Assembly: GCA_021819535.1 (NCBI GenBank)
Contig: JAKAQU010000006.1
Span: 1 to 20,416 of the forward strand
Length of the DNA stretch: 20,416 bases
Reading direction: 5' to 3'
From: Pseudomonadota bacterium
GTDB lineage: Bacteria > Pseudomonadota > Alphaproteobacteria > Acetobacterales > Acetobacteraceae
Below are positions 1 to 6,843 of the stretch, piece by piece. The notes under the pieces were generated by a model. That model was given only the letters and a program-made list of their open reading frames with translations. It ran no database searches and had not been told where the DNA came from. The position numbers and the translations under genes are program-made. Position 1 is the stretch's first letter. Each line of letters starts with the position of its first letter.

Positions 1-112
1 CGTCTCCGCGGGCGGGAGCGGCGCGGCCTTGCGCATTCGGCCAGGAAATTGAGATCGCGCCCGGGCTGGCGGGGTGCGGAGAGGGGGAAGATGGCCTATA
101 TGAGGTGCCGCC
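1..112. other. Upstream flank, possible tail of a preceding gene
   Basis: This 112-base stretch precedes the PBP1A gene. On the plus strand one frame is open from the window edge to a TGA at 50-52, and another is open to a TGA at 114-116 that would overlap the PBP1A start codon as ATGA. Either could be the 3' end of an upstream plus-strand gene, but the peptides are too short and too low in complexity to identify. In related genomes an N-acetylmuramoyl-L-alanine amidase often precedes PBP1A; nothing here confirms that. A purine-rich GAGGTG at 102-107 serves as the ribosome binding site for the gene at 113. Confidence 0.25.
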
Positions 113-2818
113 ATGACCACGCCCGCCCCCCCCCGCCGCGAGCGCCTCGCCGGCCAGAGTTCACGCAACCCGCCGCCGCACGCCGGCCCGGGCGGTGCGC
201 GGCGCTTTCTCACGCGCTGGCTCGGCCGGCTTGCAGGTGCGCTCGCCGGGCTCGTCGTGCTCGCCGGGTTGGCTGCGGCGATCATCGCCTATGGCGCCTA
301 TCGCCACTATGCTGCCGATCTTCCCGATATCGCCGGGCTCAAGAATTATCAGCCGCCGGTAATGAGCCGGGTGTTCGCGACCGATGGCTCGCTGATGGCC
401 GAGCTTGCCGAGGAGCGGCGCATCTATACGCCCTATGCCGCCATTCCCGATATCGTCAAACAGGCCTTCATCGCCGCCGAGGATCAGAATTTCTGGACCC
501 ATCGCGGCGTCGATCCGCTCGCCATCCTGCGCGCCGCCGTCACCGATCTTGGGCATCTCCACGAGGGACGGCGGCCGATCGGCGCCTCCACCATTACGCA
601 GCAGCTCGCAAAAAACATGCTGCTCGGCAACGAGCCGACCCTCGGGCGCAAGATCCGCGAGGCGATTCTGGCCCTTCGCATCGACCAGAGCCTCTCCAAA
701 CAGAGGGTTCTGGAGCTTTACCTCAACGAGATCTATCTCGGCCAGCAATCCTATGGCGTCGCCGCGGCGGCCGAGGCCTATTTCAACAAGCCACTCGATG
801 AACTCAGCCTCGCCGAAGCGGCGATGCTCGCCGCGTTGCCGAAGGCGCCGAACAATTACAATCCTTTCCGCTTTCCCGAGGCGGCGCGCGCGCGGCGCGA
901 CTGGGTGCTTTCGCGCATGGCCGAAACCCACGCCGTGACCTTCGCCGAGGCGCATGCCGCCCAGGCCGAGCCGCTGGTGCCGCACGGCTATCGCCGCCCC
1001 GATGTCACGCCCGGCGGGGAATATTTCGCCGACGAGGTCAAGCGCGAATTAATCGCCCGTTTCGGCGCCGATGACACGAGCCAGGGCGGGTTGATGGTGC
1101 GCGCGAGCCTCGATCCGGGTCTGCAGCAGGCGGCTGAGACGGCGCTCCGCGCCGGGTTGATGGCCTATGACCGCGCCCATGGCGGCTGGCGCGGCGCCGT
1201 CGCCCATCTCCCGGTCGCCCCCGCCGCACTGCGCGCCGATTGGGCCGGCAAGCTTGCCGCCGTTACCGCCCCGCCCGGCATGCTGCCCTCGTGGCGGCTT
1301 GCGATCGTGATCGAGGAGACCGATGGCGCGGCCCGGCTCGGCTGGCTGGAGCCGCTGGCCGATGCACCGCCGGTGCCGCGCACGGGAATGCTCTCCCTCG
1401 CCGATTGCGCCTGGGCGCGGCCGAAAATCGCCAACGCGCCGGCCGGAACCCTCGGCCCGGCGCCGCGGCGGCTTCGTGATCTCTTCGCCGTCGGCGATGT
1501 CGTGATGGTCGAGCCGGGTGCGCCCGAGACCGCCAAGGGCCGCAAACCGACAGAGCAGGGCAAGGAGGCAGCACTTGCGCGGCTGCAGCTTCGCCAGATT
1601 CCCGAGGTCGAGGGCTCGCTCGTCTCGCTCGATCCGCGCACCGGCCGCGTCCTCGCCCTGGTCGGCGGCTGGAGCCACGCGATCAGTCAATTCGACCGCG
1701 CGACCCAGGCCAACCGCCAGCCCGGCAGCGCTTTCAAGCCCTTCGTCTATCTCGCGGCGATGGAACAGGGCATCTCACCGAGCCAGCGTTTTCTCGATGC
1801 CCCCTTCGTCGTCGATCTCGGCGAGAAGGGAAAATGGCGGCCGAATAATTTCGAGATGGATTTCAACGGCCCGATGCCGTTGCACGAAGCGCTGCAGCAT
1901 TCGCGCAATCTGGTGACGCTCAGGGTCGCCAATCAGATCGGCATGGAGGCGGTGGCGCAAACCGCGATCGCTTTTCACATCGTCGATGACATGCCGCGCG
2001 TATTGCCGGCGGCGATCGGCGCGATCGAGACCACTTCACTCCGCCTCGCCGGCGCCTATGCCTCGCTCGACGAGGGCGGGCGCGAAGTGGTGCCGAGCCT
2101 GATCGACAGTGTCCAGGATCGCGACGGCCATGTTCTCTGGCGCACCCCTGGGCTCGGCTGTGAAAGCTGTGCCGCCGATCCCAGCCAATCGCCCCTCCTC
2201 GACGATCAGCGCCCGGCCCTCGCCGACCCGGAAAGCGTGTTTCAGGTCGTCACCATGATGGAGGACGTGGTCCAGCGCGGCACCGGGACGCGGGCCGGCG
2301 CCGGCCTCAACCGCCCGATCGCCGGCAAGACCGGAACGACGCAGGATTACGACGACGCCTGGTTCGCGGGCTTCACCCCCGATCTCGTCACCATCGTCTG
2401 GGTCGGGTTCGACCAGCCGGCCGATCTCGGCCGCAACCAGACCGGCGGCGAATTGGCGGCGCCGATCTGGCATGATTTCATGGCGGTGGCGCTCAAGGAC
2501 CACCCGGTGCTGCCGTTCGCCGCCCCCCCCGGCGTGGCCCTCGCTTCCTGGAGCGATCAGGTCCAGACCATGACCGACGCCTTCAAGGACGGGCAGGAAC
2601 CCGGCGCCTCGCTCCCGATCGCGAACCTGCCGAGCGCCGGCGCGCCGCCGGCACCGGCCGCGACACCGCCCGACAATGTCGCGGCAAGCGGCGGCCAGAC
2701 CAGTGCCCCGGACGGCAATGGCGCGACACCGCCGAGCCCGGCACCCGGCGCCAGCGCCGCCGCCCAGCCGCGTCCGCCCGCCAGCGATTCCGACAAAGCG
2801 GTGGGGGGGTTGTATTGA
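113..2818 (+). CDS. mrcA: Penicillin-binding protein 1A (bifunctional glycosyltransferase/transpeptidase)
   Basis: Class A PBP that polymerises lipid II into glycan strands and cross-links the peptides on the periplasmic face of the inner membrane. The 901-residue product has a short basic cytoplasmic N-terminus and one membrane segment at about residues 41-62. A GT51 domain follows, with AEDQNFWTHRG (catalytic Glu123), GASTITQQLAKN (158-168) and the ELYLNEIYLG block (201-210). An OB-like insert leads into the transpeptidase domain, which has SAFK (Ser539/Lys542), SRN (597-599) and KTGT (739-742). All catalytic residues are present. The last ~80 residues are a Pro/Ala/Gly-rich, probably disordered tail. 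The ATG at 113 is supported by GAGGTG five bases upstream. In many alphaproteobacteria prfB follows; here a PEP-CTERM island does. Confidence 0.95.
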   Translation: MTTPAPPRRERLAGQSSRNPPPHAGPGGARRFLTRWLGRLAGALAGLVVLAGLAAAIIAYGAYRHYAADLPDIAGLKNYQPPVMSRVFATDGSLMAELAEERRIYTPYAAIPDIVKQAFIAAEDQNFWTHRGVDPLAILRAAVTDLGHLHEGRRPIGASTITQQLAKNMLLGNEPTLGRKIREAILALRIDQSLSKQRVLELYLNEIYLGQQSYGVAAAAEAYFNKPLDELSLAEAAMLAALPKAPNNYNPFRFPEAARARRDWVLSRMAETHAVTFAEAHAAQAEPLVPHGYRRPDVTPGGEYFADEVKRELIARFGADDTSQGGLMVRASLDPGLQQAAETALRAGLMAYDRAHGGWRGAVAHLPVAPAALRADWAGKLAAVTAPPGMLPSWRLAIVIEETDGAARLGWLEPLADAPPVPRTGMLSLADCAWARPKIANAPAGTLGPAPRRLRDLFAVGDVVMVEPGAPETAKGRKPTEQGKEAALARLQLRQIPEVEGSLVSLDPRTGRVLALVGGWSHAISQFDRATQANRQPGSAFKPFVYLAAMEQGISPSQRFLDAPFVVDLGEKGKWRPNNFEMDFNGPMPLHEALQHSRNLVTLRVANQIGMEAVAQTAIAFHIVDDMPRVLPAAIGAIETTSLRLAGAYASLDEGGREVVPSLIDSVQDRDGHVLWRTPGLGCESCAADPSQSPLLDDQRPALADPESVFQVVTMMEDVVQRGTGTRAGAGLNRPIAGKTGTTQDYDDAWFAGFTPDLVTIVWVGFDQPADLGRNQTGGELAAPIWHDFMAVALKDHPVLPFAAPPGVALASWSDQVQTMTDAFKDGQEPGASLPIANLPSAGAPPAPAATPPDNVAASGGQTSAPDGNGATPPSPAPGASAAAQPRPPASDSDKAVGGLY

Positions 2819-2841
2819 CCGGGGCTTTGGGTGGGGAAGGA

Positions 2842-3639
2842 TTAGTTTGAAATAAGGCCAGAGGCTCCGCCTCTGGACTCCGCTGGGGGCAGCGCCCCCA
2901 GACCCGCACTCATGTGGGCGGATGAACCGGTCGTTGAACGCGCCTCTCGGCGGGCGATGCCGAGGACGAAAAGCCCCATGGCGAGGAGCGCGAGCGAGGC
3001 CGGCTCCGGCACGTTCTCCGAACCGGTTGATGTCGCCGGCAAAAATTGCAGCAAAGCCTCGCTGAAAATCGTCTGGCCGGGATCCATCCCGGGTGTTGCC
3101 GTCAATTGATCGAAATAGAAATTGGAGACGAAGGCGCCGGCCGGGTTGAACGCGAACGGGCTTGCGCCGGGCGCCGGCGCGAGGATGTTCAACGCGCCGA
3201 GATGGGAAAAATCGAGAAAATAGGATTGCCCGGCAGCCAAGGCGATCGGTGCGGCAAAACTCCCGCTCACCCAGACGCCGGGGCTTCTGTTGGTCGCGAG
3301 CGAAAAAGCGCCGAGCAATTGGCCGCCGAGGGAGGGAAGCCCGCTATAGAGCCCGACCGTGACATCGCGGCTCGCCCCCCCGAAAGCGGCGAAGCTGGTG
3401 GCGATTCCGGCGAGATCGAAGCTCGCGTTCGGCGTATAAAACCACCCGGCATCAGACGGCCCCCAGAGAAAATTCTGATCGGCCGTCATCCCGGCATTGA
3501 AACTCAAGACCGGTGCCGCGCGCGCGGGGGCAACCCCTAGCCCGATGATCAGGAAAAGGGCAAGAAAGATGGGGCGGCGCGAGGCGAAGCGCCGGAAAGC
3601 GCTCAGGGTTACGCAACCAGAAGCCGATTCGATATTCAT
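2842..3639 (-). CDS. PEP-CTERM sorting domain protein with repeat-derived C-terminal tail
   Basis: Predicted exported surface protein of 265 residues. A Sec signal peptide has basic residues at 16-22, a hydrophobic core at about 24-38 and likely cleavage after ARA (39-41). The ectodomain (about 43-205) is rich in Gly, Ser, Phe and small residues and looks beta-rich; I do not recognise its fold. At 210-234 lies a classic PEP-CTERM signal: VPEP, a hydrophobic helix, then RREAR. In this family a dedicated exosortase cleaves near the PEP motif during export. Oddly, the frame continues 31 residues past the basic cluster, and residues 247-261 are encoded by the double-hairpin repeat at 2858-2901. 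It is transcribed divergently from the acyltransferase across an AT-rich gap. I see no sigma-54-like site comparable with those of its two relatives. Confidence 0.85.
   Translation of the reverse strand: MNIESASGCVTLSAFRRFASRRPIFLALFLIIGLGVAPARAAPVLSFNAGMTADQNFLWGPSDAGWFYTPNASFDLAGIATSFAAFGGASRDVTVGLYSGLPSLGGQLLGAFSLATNRSPGVWVSGSFAAPIALAAGQSYFLDFSHLGALNILAPAPGASPFAFNPAGAFVSNFYFDQLTATPGMDPGQTIFSEALLQFLPATSTGSENVPEPASLALLAMGLFVLGIARREARSTTGSSAHMSAGLGALPPAESRGGASGLISN
2858..2901. repeat. REP-like double hairpin
   Basis: Two perfect 8-bp inverted repeats with 3-base loops lie side by side: CCAGAGGC-TCC-GCCTCTGG at 2858-2876 and CTGGGGGC-AGC-GCCCCCAG at 2883-2901. This compact paired palindrome is the layout of repetitive extragenic palindromes. 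It lies between PBP1A and the convergent PEP-CTERM gene and is read through by the latter. It could also weaken transcription from either side, although no T-tract follows. That it is multi-copy in the genome is inferred from its form. Confidence 0.7.
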
Positions 3640-3734
3640 GGCCTTATTTTAATGGTTGTGAAATAATAAAATAGCAAGGGTTTAGGTTGCATAATTTCGT
3701 TATGGAAACACTACGGCGCATGGGGGACGCCGCG
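3640..3734. promoter_or_regulatory. AT-rich divergent intergenic region
   Basis: This short gap separates the minus-strand PEP-CTERM gene from the plus-strand acyltransferase. It is strikingly AT-rich (for example the run around 3645-3675) compared with the surrounding GC-rich DNA, as expected for a divergent promoter or for horizontally acquired DNA. I could not fix convincing -35/-10 pairs. A TTGCA at 3687-3691 resembles a sigma-54 -12 box, but the upstream GG is one base out of register. Confidence 0.4.
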
Positions 3735-4823
3735 ATGCCGGCGGGCGGCGCGGCACGCGGCCCTTTGCGCGCGCATCTTGCGCCGGTCGCCGATATCGCG
3801 GCGCTTGGGGCCGAATGGCGAGCTTTCGAGGGCGGGGCGAGGGCATCGTTTTTTCAGAGCTGGACCTGGACCGGCTGCCTCGCTGGCGAGCGTTTTTCCG
3901 ACCCGTTCCTGCTCCGCGTCTCGGACGCCGGCCACGATGTGGCGCTCGGCCTCTTCAACCGCCGCCGCTCTTGGGGCGGGCGGCGTTTCTGGCTCGCGGA
4001 AGGCGGCGATCCGGTAGGCGACGCCGTTTTCATCGAGGATAACGGCCTCCTTCTCGCCGAGAGCGCTGTATTCCAGGCGCGAGAGGTGATCGCGGCCGGT
4101 CTTGCCGCTTTCGGCCGCAAAAACCTGACCCTGAGCGGGGTGGATGAAGCCTATCGCCTGGCCGCGGGAGAGCGCTTTCGTCTCGCCGCAACCCGGGAAG
4201 CGCCCTTCGTCGATCTCGCCCGGGCGCGCTCGGTTGCCGGCGGGTTTCTCGCCGGGCGCAGCGCCAATACCCGCTATCAATTGCGCCGCTCGCAGCGGAG
4301 CTATGCCGAGCGCGGCGCATTGACGCTCGAACGCGCCGCCGATGTCGGCGAGGCACACGGCTTTCTCGACGCGCTCGCCCGTCTGCACCAGCAGAGTTGG
4401 ACCGCGCGCGGCAGGCCGGGGGCTTTCGCCAATCCGTTTTTTCTCCGCTTTCATCGCGAATTGATCGCGCGCGGTCATCCGCGCGGCGAAATCGATCTCC
4501 TCCGCGTCTCGGCCGGGGGCAAGGCCTTCGCTTATCTCTATAATTTTCTCTGGCGCGGCGAGGTTGCCTCCTATCAGAGCGGTTTTGACTTCGCGTCCGC
4601 CCTGCCACACGAAAAACCCGGCCTCACCGCGCATCACCTGGCCATCGAACATTACGCCGCGCAAGGTTGGAGAAAATATGATTTTCTTGCCGGCGCATCG
4701 CGCTACAAGATCAGTCTCGCCGATGGAACGCGAGCCATGTATTGGCTGACATCGGGCGGGATGTCTTGGTTGGCGTGGCGGCGATGCTGGCGATGCTGGC
4801 GTTGGCCCCGTCGGGAAACTTGA
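3735..4823 (+). CDS. GNAT/FemAB-like acyltransferase (CelD/BcsL-type, Acetyltransf_6)
   Basis: Predicted acyl- or aminoacyl-transferase of the BioF2-like GNAT group, used in polysaccharide modification and cell-surface biosynthesis; the substrate is unknown. It is about 362 residues and probably cytoplasmic, with no signal peptide. Visible family features are an early FFQSWTWTG block, the RYQLRRSQRSYAERG segment, LHQQSWTARGRPGAF, a strand pair ending in AYLYNFLW, and a C-terminal YDFLAGASRYKISLADG block. The ATG at 3735 is chosen because GGGGGA lies seven bases upstream at 3722-3727; ATGs at 3702 and 3720 are possible but lack a good site. A FemAB-type protein is a known partner in XrtA/PEP-CTERM systems, so its position among PEP-CTERM genes is suggestive. 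The tail is unusually Trp/Arg/Cys-rich and is encoded across a 9-bp tandem repeat. Confidence 0.75.
   Translation: MPAGGAARGPLRAHLAPVADIAALGAEWRAFEGGARASFFQSWTWTGCLAGERFSDPFLLRVSDAGHDVALGLFNRRRSWGGRRFWLAEGGDPVGDAVFIEDNGLLLAESAVFQAREVIAAGLAAFGRKNLTLSGVDEAYRLAAGERFRLAATREAPFVDLARARSVAGGFLAGRSANTRYQLRRSQRSYAERGALTLERAADVGEAHGFLDALARLHQQSWTARGRPGAFANPFFLRFHRELIARGHPRGEIDLLRVSAGGKAFAYLYNFLWRGEVASYQSGFDFASALPHEKPGLTAHHLAIEHYAAQGWRKYDFLAGASRYKISLADGTRAMYWLTSGGMSWLAWRRCWRCWRWPRRET
4781..4798 (+). repeat. 9-bp tandem duplication at the acyltransferase 3' end
   Basis: GCGATGCTG occurs twice in tandem (4781-4789 and 4790-4798), followed by the related GCGTTGGCC. It encodes part of the odd WRRCWRCWRW tail. 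Being 9 bp, a gain or loss of one unit keeps the frame. Confidence 0.6.
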
Positions 4824-4886
4824 CAGGCGCCGATTTCGTATCGAGATAGAAATGTTAATGAATTGAAAGTCCGGCCAATTTTATGT

Positions 4887-4902
4887 TGGCATGGAATTCG
4901 CT
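4887..4902 (+). promoter_or_regulatory. Sigma-54-type -24/-12 promoter of PEP-CTERM gene 4954
   Basis: TGGCATGGAATTCGCT matches the sigma-54 consensus TGGCAYR-N4-TTGCW. The invariant GG (4888-4889) and GC (4900-4901) have the required 10-base spacing; the only clear mismatch is C for T at 4899. The predicted start near 4913 leaves a leader of about 41 bases before the ATG at 4954. Nearly the same sequence lies at the same distance from the next PEP-CTERM gene. Confidence 0.65.
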
Positions 4903-4953
4903 TAAACTTTGTTCTCCGATGATGGCCGGTGATTCTGGCAGGAGGGTATCGGA

Positions 4954-5676
4954 ATGGCTCATGTGAGCGCGGCGAAAGCCGCTCTGGTCGCCGCCGCCAT
5001 CTCTTTGGCGCTGGCGCGGCCGGCATGGGCGACGCTGACCCTCGGCTTTAGCGAAACCGATGTCGGTGGCGGAACCGCCTCCGCAACCCTCACCGTGGGT
5101 AATGGCCTGATCGCGACCGCGAACCCGGGCGTTTACGCGTTTTCCTTCACCGGCATCGATTTCGATCTCGCCGGCACGCTCGCGACCGAAACCGGCGCGA
5201 TCGGCCCGGCGACGGCGCTGCCGGGATTCGCGCTGACGACGTCGTCGGCGGACGGATTTTTTCTGACCCTGGGCCAGGGCAGCCTCGTCATCACCATCAC
5301 CGATACCGGGCTTTCCCTGCCGAGCGGCGCAAGCCCGGTATTCGGCGCGGTGTCCGGCAACAATGGCGGCGGGATCGACGCGATTTCCGCCGCCTTCGCG
5401 ACCAGCACGAATAATGGCGCGAGCTACAGCCCGGTCGATGGCGGTCTCGATATCTCGCCCGTTCCCGCAAGTTTCAGCGGCGGTGTTTCGGGCACCGTGG
5501 CCGGCGCCGATGCGCTCGCGGCAAGCGTCAACATTTCCAGCACCACGATGTTCGCCGCCACCGGCGCGCTCAGCGTCTCGGAGATCAATCCGGTGCCCGA
5601 GCCGGCCGCGCTTTTTCTTCTCGCGAGCGGCCTCGCCGGCCTCGCCTTCGCCCGCCATCGGCGTCGTGCGGGCTGA
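4954..5676 (+). CDS. PEP-CTERM sorting domain protein
   Basis: Predicted secreted surface or matrix protein of 240 residues. A signal peptide (about 1-26, ending ARPAWA) is followed by a cysteine-free, Gly/Ala/Ser/Thr-rich ectodomain that is probably beta-structured and unassigned. Residues 212-240 form the sorting signal: NPVPEPAALF, a hydrophobic stretch and a terminal HRRR cluster, which is the normal length and end point for this family. The start is clear: AGGAGGG at 4940-4946 sits seven bases before the ATG. A sigma-54-type promoter lies at 4887-4902. There is no obvious intrinsic terminator downstream; a copy of the TGTCGGAAAACTGAACAC repeat begins 45 bases after the stop. No exosortase gene is in the window. 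Confidence 0.88.
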   Translation: MAHVSAAKAALVAAAISLALARPAWATLTLGFSETDVGGGTASATLTVGNGLIATANPGVYAFSFTGIDFDLAGTLATETGAIGPATALPGFALTTSSADGFFLTLGQGSLVITITDTGLSLPSGASPVFGAVSGNNGGGIDAISAAFATSTNNGASYSPVDGGLDISPVPASFSGGVSGTVAGADALAASVNISSTTMFAATGALSVSEINPVPEPAALFLLASGLAGLAFARHRRRAG

Positions 5677-5720
5677 ACGCGCCCGCCGCGGCCGCGCCTG
5701 GCCGGGATCTGCGGTGTCAT

Positions 5721-5740
5721 TGTCGGAAAACTGAACACAT
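5721..5740 (+). repeat. Direct repeat copy 1 (TGTCGGAAAACTGAACACAT)
   Basis: First of three copies of a roughly 18-base motif, TGTCGGAAAAYTGAACAC. It lies in the gap after the PEP-CTERM gene ending at 5676, 76 bases upstream of copy 2 and in the same orientation. Confidence 0.7.
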
Positions 5741-5796
5741 CTTCGCCGGAGGCCGCGCCGGAGCCCCGTTTTTCACGCCTAACCTGGGGAGGGAGG

Positions 5797-5816
5797 TGTC
5801 GGAAAATTGAACACTT
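5797..5816 (+). repeat. Direct repeat copy 2 (TGTCGGAAAATTGAACACTT)
   Basis: Second copy, differing from copy 1 at one base within the shared 18-base core. It lies just upstream of the AT-rich promoter region of the PEP-CTERM gene at 5942. Confidence 0.7.
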
Positions 5817-5873
5817 TCCCGGCGGCGGCGGCGGTATATTTGTAAGTATTTGATTTAATTAATATTTCAAGTT

Positions 5874-5889
5874 TGGCATGGTTTCTGCT
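5874..5889 (+). promoter_or_regulatory. Sigma-54-type -24/-12 promoter of PEP-CTERM gene 5942
   Basis: TGGCATGGTTTCTGCT carries GG at 5875-5876 and GC at 5887-5888 with the 10-base spacing sigma-54 requires; C for T at 5885 is the main mismatch. The predicted start near 5900 gives a leader of about 42 bases to the ATG at 5942. The region just upstream (about 5834-5870) is very AT-rich. An ATG at 5879 lies inside this promoter, which argues against the longer reading of the gene. Confidence 0.65.
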
Positions 5890-5941
5890 TATGGAGAAAG
5901 GCGTTAAGACGGCCTTAATCTCTGTCAAAGGATCGCATCGT

Positions 5942-6553
5942 ATGAAAACCAAGCTACTCACCACCGCCGCCGCCGTCGGCTTTGCCGCCGTGGCGCTGGC
6001 GATCGCTCCGGGAGCCGCGCAGGCGACGCCTATCCCCTTCGCTGGCGACGCGACCGTGGCCCTGACCGCCTCCTGGACGGGGAATCTCGGTGCCGGCACG
6101 GCCATCGGCAATACCGCTGTCACCTATAGCGGGGGCACACCTGATTTTTCACCGGGTAACGTCACCGGAACCATGACCGACTTCAGTTACACGGCGAGCG
6201 TTGGCCAGTCCGTCTCGTGGACCTTGACCGGCGCCGGCGGTGGCGATGGTACGTTCAGCGGCACGGTGCAGGGTGTGATTCCCGAGACTTTCAGCGCGAC
6301 GTCTTCCGGCCTCATCGTCTATGTTCTCGGAACCTTCACGCCCACGGGGACTTTCTCCGGTGTCTACAGCGCAGACCCGATGAGCGAGACCTTTGCATAC
6401 ACGCAGAGCAACGCGCAGCAATCCGGCAGCGCCACTCTGGCTGATCCCCCGACCCCGAACGTGGTTCCCGAGCCGGCGTCACTCGCGCTCCTCGGCTCCG
6501 GTCTGGTTGGCCTCGGCCTCGCCCGCCGGCGCAAGAAGGCTTCCGCGTCGTAA
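5942..6553 (+). CDS. PEP-CTERM sorting domain protein
   Basis: Predicted exported surface protein of 203 residues. The signal peptide is textbook: MKTK, a hydrophobic core, and cleavage after GAAQA near residue 28. The middle is a cysteine-free Gly/Thr/Ser-rich domain, probably beta-sandwich and unassigned. Residues 173-203 are a strong sorting signal: NVVPEPASLALLGSG, a hydrophobic helix, then ARRRKK. The ATG at 5942 has AAAGGA nine bases upstream; extending to 5873 would place the start in the promoter and spoil the signal peptide. The TAA stop at 6551-6553 falls inside the third copy of the short repeat, and a strong terminator follows at 6643-6676. With its own promoter and terminator it is a self-contained unit. 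Confidence 0.9.
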   Translation: MKTKLLTTAAAVGFAAVALAIAPGAAQATPIPFAGDATVALTASWTGNLGAGTAIGNTAVTYSGGTPDFSPGNVTGTMTDFSYTASVGQSVSWTLTGAGGGDGTFSGTVQGVIPETFSATSSGLIVYVLGTFTPTGTFSGVYSADPMSETFAYTQSNAQQSGSATLADPPTPNVVPEPASLALLGSGLVGLGLARRRKKASAS

Positions 6554-6564
6554 AACTGAACACA
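6547..6564 (+). repeat. Direct repeat copy 3 (GTCGTAAAACTGAACACA)
   Basis: Third and more diverged copy of the TGTCGGAAAAYTGAACAC motif, same orientation. It supplies the TAA stop codon of the PEP-CTERM gene, so that gene is bracketed by copy 2 (about 750 bases upstream) and this copy. Confidence 0.55.
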
Positions 6565-6642
6565 GGAACCTCCGGGGGCGCCAGCTACGTTCCCCGGGGG
6601 TGGTTTCGGGAAAATCCCGATATCTCAGCCAAAGCGATCCGG

Positions 6643-6676
6643 AAAACCCGACGGGTCTCCCCGTCGGGTTTTCTTT
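6643..6676 (+). terminator. Intrinsic terminator after the PEP-CTERM island
   Basis: A perfect 13-bp stem, AAAACCCGACGGG with its complement CCCGTCGGGTTTT, closes a TCTC loop (6656-6659) and runs into a T-rich tail (TTTTCTTT). It lies 90 bases after the stop of the PEP-CTERM gene and closes plus-strand transcription. The A-tract before the stem means it could also act on the minus strand. Confidence 0.88.
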
Positions 6677-6744
6677 GTGCGTGGCTCCGAGGCGGTGATC
6701 GGCCGGAAATCCGGCAGGTGATATCGCACCCGATAGACGCCGAA

Positions 6745-6774
6745 ATGCCAACGCCCATTGGTGGGCGTTGGCAT
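6745..6774 (-). terminator. Intrinsic terminator of the phasin gene
   Basis: A perfect 13-bp inverted repeat (ATGCCAACGCCCA and TGGGCGTTGGCAT) with a 4-base loop, 70 bases downstream of the phasin stop. On the minus strand only a short T run follows the stem (TTTC), so termination may be partial. The remaining bases between 6554 and 6843 hold no gene I can support. Confidence 0.7.
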
Positions 6775-6843
6775 CGGGGGGTTACACCTTTCGCTCGCAA
6801 CGGCGCCGGGAAGGGAGAGCGCCGGGGTGAGCGCGGGGCAATC

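Noticed and set aside
3046..3540. Plus-strand open frame opposite the first PEP-CTERM gene
   Set aside because: The minus strand has a signal peptide and a PEP-CTERM signal; the plus-strand product is charged low-complexity sequence.
3675..3691. Possible sigma-54 site before the acyltransferase (GGG...TTGCA)
   Set aside because: The GG to GC spacing is off by at least one base from the strict 10-base requirement, and TGGCA is absent.
5721..6564. A complete insertion sequence
   Set aside because: No transposase or fragment of one is encoded between or beside the repeats, and the repeats are direct rather than inverted.
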